Source of the DNA: Cercis canadensis | Lineage: Eukaryota; Streptophyta; Magnoliopsida; Fabales; Fabaceae | Assembly: GCA_003255065.1 (NCBI GenBank) | Contig: QAOA01004917.1 | Span: 1-64,000, forward strand | Length of the DNA: 64,000 bases | Reading direction: 5' to 3' | Shown: one piece after another, positions 59,509 through 64,000 of the stretch | Layout of the letters: every line of letters begins with the position of its first letter | How positions within the stretch are numbered: the stretch's first letter is position 1 | Notes under the pieces: model-generated | Databases searched by the model: none | Told to the model about the DNA's origin: nothing | Seen by the model: the letters and a program-made list of their open reading frames with translations, nothing else | Made by a program: the position numbers and the translations under genes

Positions 59509-62500
59509 GTAACTAAACCCAACTCTTTGCCATATGTGGAGACAACAAAAGAAGCCTTAGAAACTTCTTTTTAGTCTTTAGAGATAGTAGAAGACAACAT
59601 GAGCGAGATACATAAAAAGGGAGATGTTAACCAAATAGCATCTCGGATCATGTTGAAGAATGGATTTCAGAAAGGCAAGGGTTTAGGAGTTAACTTGCAG
59701 GGCATTAGTGCTCCTATTTCACTTCCAGAGCATGTCGGCAAACAAGGGTTGGGATATGAGCCCTCAGTTGAAGAGTCAATGGGTTTGCAAGGAAATGGTC
59801 AAAAGGAAAAAGCAAGGAGCATCCCTCACTTTCGAGAGACATTTCCTGAGTCAGCTGGCCGATCCTATGTACATGGTGAACACTTTGGAGGGTCATCAAG
59901 AGAAGAGTTGCTAGATCTGGCCTTGTGACAAGAAAGAACAACTGATTAACTGGGAAATGGAACCATTGCCCGAGATTGTCTCATTTGAGTAATAGTTATT
60001 TTTGTCATTATTTTTCTTATGACCGAGGTCCAAAGTCATTTGAATGTTTGTGCATTGGACCATATTTTATTTTGCATATTAATGAAGTATTTTAGTATGG
60101 AGTTTGAATTCAGTTTTGTCTTATTCATTATCTTCCCAAGGATTCCTCATTTTTTTCTCTTTCCTCACACTAATCTCCATTCAATTAACTCTTGTTCAAT
60201 TTTCTTTGAATTTTGTCCTAGGAGTCTTGACAATACGGATCTCTTATCCCAAGACCATGATTCTATTTGTCCAATGATTGATTCTCATGTTGAATTTGAT
60301 ACAGATGAACACAATTCTGATGAGAATGTAGAACTTTCTGATAGATTTGCAAAGATGTTTGAATCGTATGAAAAAGCAATAAGTCCCTACAATGAAGAAG
60401 TACAGATAATAAACTTGGGCACTGAGGAAGAGAAGAGAGAATTGAAATATGTTGATAACTCGGAAAAAGAAGAAATGATTGTTTTATTCAAAGAGTACTT
60501 GGATATTTTTGCCTGGTCTTATCAAGACATGCCGGGTCTCGACCCCAGTATTGTATCTCACAAGATCCCATTGTATCCTAATTGCAAGCCGATCAAACAA
60601 AAGTTGAGATGGATGAGGCCAGAAATGTCTAGTAAGATAAAAGATGAAGTGATCAAGCAAATAGAGGCTGGTTTTTTAGAAGTCGCTACTTATCTTGATT
60701 AGGTCGCCAACATGGTTCCAGTACCAAAGAAGGATGGACGGGTAAGAATGTGCATGGACTTTCGGGATCTGAACAGAGCCAGTCCTAAAGATGATTTCCC
60801 TTTGCCTCATATAGATGTTTTGGTTGACAATACAGCCAAAAATCACCGGTATTCATTCATGGATGGATACTCAGGATACAATCAAATTCCAATGGCTGAG
60901 AAGGACAAGGAGAAAACCACATTTATCACTCACTGGGGCACGTACTGTTATAAAGTAATGTCATTTGGTTTGAAAAATGCTGGAGCAACTTATCAAAGGG
61001 CTATGGTCACACTATTTCATGATATGATGCATAAAGAGATTGAAGTTTATGTGGATGATATGGTGGCTAAGTCAAAGGAGGGGGAAAGCCATGTGAACAT
61101 TCTTCGAAAGCTATTTGAAAGATTAAGAAAGTACAAGTTGAGGTTAAATCCCTCCAAGTGCACTTTCGGTGCAACAACCCGGAAGTTGTTGGGTTTTATT
61201 GTTAGCAGAAAAGGGATTGAAGTGGATCCAGATAAAGCAAAAGCAATCCGAGAAATGCCACCTCCAAGGTCAGAAAGGGAAGTGCATAATTTCCTTGGAA
61301 GACTCAATTACATAGCCAGATTCATCTCTAACCTCACCTATACTTGTGAGCCTATCTTCAAGCTCCTAAGGAAGCATAACCCGGGTGAGTGGAATGAGCA
61401 GTGCCAGGAAGCTTTTGACAAGGTCAAAGAATATTTGCTTAATCCTCAGGTGCTTGTGCCTCCAATCACAGGGAAACCTCTTATTTTGTACTTGACCTTG
61501 TTGCAAGAATCAATGGGAAGTATGTTAGGGCAACACGATGAAGGAGGAAAGAAAGAGAGGGTGATTTATTACTTGAGCAAAAAGTTCACAGACTATGAGA
61601 CAAGATATGCTCTCGTATAGAAGACTTGTTGTGCTTTAGTTTGGGTGGCTACCAGGCTTCGACAGTACATGTTGTATCACACCACTTGGCTTATTTCTCG
61701 TATGGATCCAGTCAAATTTATCTTCGAAAAACCCTATCTCTCTAGGTGGCTAGCAAAGTGGCAAATTGTCCTTTCAGAATATGATGTGGTATACATGACA
61801 AAAAAGGCAGTAAAAGGAAGTGTGATTGCTGATCACCTGGCCGAAAGCCCTATTGATGATTACCAACCCATGAGGTTCGAATTCCCTGATGAAGATATTT
61901 TTGCAATAGAAGATGAGACAAAGATAGAAGAAACTCGGTGGAAGATGTACTTTGACGGGGCGATCAATGTATATGGAAAGGGGATAGGAGCTGTAATCGT
62001 ATCGCCCAAAAAGAAGCAATTCTCAATAGCCATCAAATTGGGGTTTGATTGTACTAATAATGTAGTGGAGTATGAAGCTTGTGTGAGGGGTTTGCAAGCG
62101 GCATTGGATTTAAAAATCAGCATTTTAGATGTTTTCGGGGATTCTGCACTAATCATTTATCAAGTGAAAGGAGAATGGCAAACTAGAGACCCAAAACTGA
62201 TTCCATACCAGAAATATTTGACATAGTTGATTGAGAAATTCGAGGATATCACTTTTTCTCATTTAACTCGTGACAAAAATCAATTTGCTGATGCCTTGGC
62301 AACTTTAGTAGTGATGACCAAGCTTGACTCTGGACTACTAGTACAACCCATACAAGTGAAGCTAGGAGATGAACCTGCTTACTGTTCAAATGTAGAGGAA
62401 GAACCCGATGGCCGACCTTGGTATCATGATATCATGCAATACATCAAGTTCAGAGAGTATCCGACTAGTGCCAACAAAAATGACAAGAAGACTATTCGGC

Positions 62501-63666
62501 GTATGTCGCTAAGTTTCTTTTTGAGCGGAGAAGTCCTCTACAAAAGAAGTCATGATAGCGCACTTTTGCAATGCGTTGATGCAAAGGAAGCTAATAGTAT
62601 TTTGAACGATGTTCATGATGGAATATGTTCGACTCATGCAAATGGGCACATGATGGCTCGGAAAATTCTAAGAGCAGGGTATTATTGGATGACCATGGAA
62701 AGAGATTGCATCAGTTACTCTAAAAAGTGTCACAAATGCCAGATTTATGCAGATCGTATCAAAGCTCCACCATTTCCTTTTCATAATATGGTCACACCTT
62801 GGCCGTTTGCTATATGGGGAATTGATATCATCAGACCAATTAATCCAAAGGCTTCCAATGGACATCGTTTTATCCTAGTGGCAATTGATTATTTTACAAA
62901 ATGGGTAGAAGTTGCTTTTTATGTGAAAGTGACCCAAAAAGTGGTGGCCAAATTTCTAAAGACGAACATCATTTGTCGTTATGGACAACCTGAGAGGATC
63001 ATCACGGATAATGGCTCAAATTTAAATGGTGCAGACATACAGAAGTTGTGTGAGAAGTTTGCAATTAAACATCATAACTCTTCACCATACAGACCACAAA
63101 TGAATGGAGCTGTTGAAGCTGCTAATAAAAACATCAAGAAAATAGTTGAAAAAATGGTGGTAACCTATAAAGACTGGCACGAGATACTCCCTTATGCCTT
63201 GCATGCTTATAGCATAGTTGTGCGGTCTTCAACTAGGGCAACTCCCTATTCTCTGGTGTATGGTATGGAAGTTGTCACTCCAATAGAAGTTGAGATCCCG
63301 TCGCTTAGAATTTTAATGGAAACAGAATTAGAGAAATCTGATTGGGCAAGAGTTAGATATGAATAGTTGAACATGATTGAGGAGAAAAGATTGACAGCAA
63401 TTTGTCATGGGCAATTGTATCAACAAAGGATGGCTAGAGCCTTTAACAAAAAAGTTCGACCTCGAGAGTTCCAACCAGGAGATCTAGTGTTGAAAAAGGT
63501 TTTGCCACATCAAGAAGATGCTAGAGGAAAATGGGCCCCAACTCACCAAGGGCCATACATTGTCAAACATGCGTTCTCAGGAGGAGCACTGATCCTCACG
63601 AATATGGAAGGACAAGAACTCCTTAGGCCTATAAATTCTGATACTGTGAAGAAATATTACCCTTAA
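59509..63666 (+). pseudogene. Tat-lineage (Ogre/Retand-like) protease-RT-RNase H-integrase
   Basis: One frame runs from about 59509 to the stop at 63664. A G-patch-like segment (MLKNGFQKGKGLG) and HVGKQGLGYEPS lie at 59650-59770. An intron-like gap at about 59990-60220 ends in TTTGTCCTAG. RT follows with QDMPGLDPSIVSHKIPL, MCMDFRDLNRASPKDDFPLP and EVYVDDMVAKS, then the first RNase H. A second, archaeal-type RNase H has MYFDGAINVYGKGIGAV and NNVVEYEACVRGLQAAL at about 61940-62220. Integrase has CHKCQIYADRIKAPP, WGIDIIRPINP, ITDNGSN and GAVEAANKN, with all three catalytic residues. Past the intron-like gap the breaks seen are four TAG codons (60700, 61618, 62224, 63364). The second RNase H is diagnostic for the Tat clade. 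Gag is missing. Confidence 0.87.
59990..60221 (+). other. Intron-like segment in the Tat pol frame
   Basis: Between the protease-side coding (ending near EPLPEIVSFE) and the RT-side coding the sequence is T-rich and non-conserved. A GTAATAG donor follows TTTGA, and a good acceptor TTTTGTCCTAG stands at 60211-60221. Ogre-type elements are known to splice an intron between protease and RT. Confidence 0.5.
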
Positions 63667-64000
63667 AAAAAAAAAAAGCCCGTTAGATTGAAAACCTAAA
63701 AAGGCGATCTAAGCAAAAGTTAGGGCACACAAACAAAAAAATGGGGAATTTGTTCGGTTAAAAATCCAAAAGGATGGCTAAACCAAGAAAGTGATACCAG
63801 AGAGCAATAGGGAAGCCCAGTGATATAAGGGAATTCATGAAGAAAGCAAGATGATTGCACTTTATTACCAAAGGGTTATATGTTCACGTCAGATGAGTAC
63901 AAATCGTATCCGATGCAATATGAGAATCAATCAAGTTGGACATTGAAGAGTTAGAAACTGGGACAATTTTTCTGGTCCGTGTTGGCTTTTGGATTTTTTT
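63667..64000 (+). other. 3' internal spacer of the Tat element
   Basis: Non-coding, with words like AGCCCGTTAGATTGAAAACC and AAAGGCGATCTAAGCAAAAG known from the region after integrase in Tat elements. The 3' LTR would lie beyond the window. Confidence 0.5.

Noticed and set aside
1..64000. tRNA, rRNA, CRISPR array or plasmid-like origin
   Set aside because: No cloverleaf with conserved A and B boxes, no rRNA core words and no regularly spaced short repeats were seen; tRNA-like words are only retrotransposon primer sites.

Overview
This is nuclear DNA from a higher plant, most likely a eudicot. The evidence is a host gene with GT-AG introns, AT-rich intergenic DNA, microsatellites, and plant-specific transposon lineages (chromoviruses, Athila, Tat/Ogre-like, Copia, hAT, Ptta/En-Spm, MITEs). 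Nothing bacterial or organellar is visible and there is no CRISPR array. The species cannot be told from the sequence.

The one clear host gene is a THUMP-domain protein of the THUMPD1/Tan1 family, on the + strand. Five 3' exons lie between 961 and 11476; the 5' exon(s) are upstream of the window. Its introns are swollen by insertions: a full 5.67-kb chromovirus (1809-7474, 371-bp LTRs, GTATG target duplication), a Copia RNase H remnant (about 8012-8520), and a 1.1-kb element with long terminal inverted repeats and a GC-rich body (about 10037-11175). Downstream, a possible small cysteine-rich secreted-peptide gene, apparently broken, starts at 12768 behind a TATA box.

From 15 kb on, the window is a nest of mobile elements. 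A degraded caulimovirid-like movement-protein region (22437-23087, probably continuing in 15118-15575) is split by a nearly intact CRM-like Ty3 element (15581-22431, GTTGT duplication, 1494-codon gag-pol). Then come a Ptta/En-Spm transposon gene remnant (23463-25123, - strand), a Copia gag remnant (25271-25750) and small TIR elements (27412-28735). A second CRM-like element occupies 28781-40584. Its two LTRs are in opposite orientation although the termini are flanked by a perfect CTATT duplication. Its integrase is split by a 3.9-kb solo LTR of Ogre/Tat type (30670-34555).

From 41 to 53 kb there are two solo LTRs with perfect target duplications (41779-43057 and 51681-53199). There is also a degenerate Copia element (43167-48702) with a MITE nested in its 3' LTR, and an hAT-like element (48764-50594) carrying three correctly phased exons of a MYB/SANT-like gene. 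A pair of about 270-bp inverted repeats (41093 and 51582) encloses most of this block. The last 10 kb hold an hAT MITE (54419-55000), a truncated Athila element (55588-58672) fused to an inverted piece of its own LTR type, and a Tat-lineage pol region (59509-63666) interrupted mainly by four TAG stops.

The Ty3, Athila, Tat and Copia genes are parts of selfish-element polyproteins; they do not form a host pathway. I found no convincing new multi-gene system. The most unusual structures are the inverted-LTR element with an intact target duplication, the split endogenous viral fragment, and the hAT element carrying host-like exons. All homology calls are from reading motifs, without database searches.
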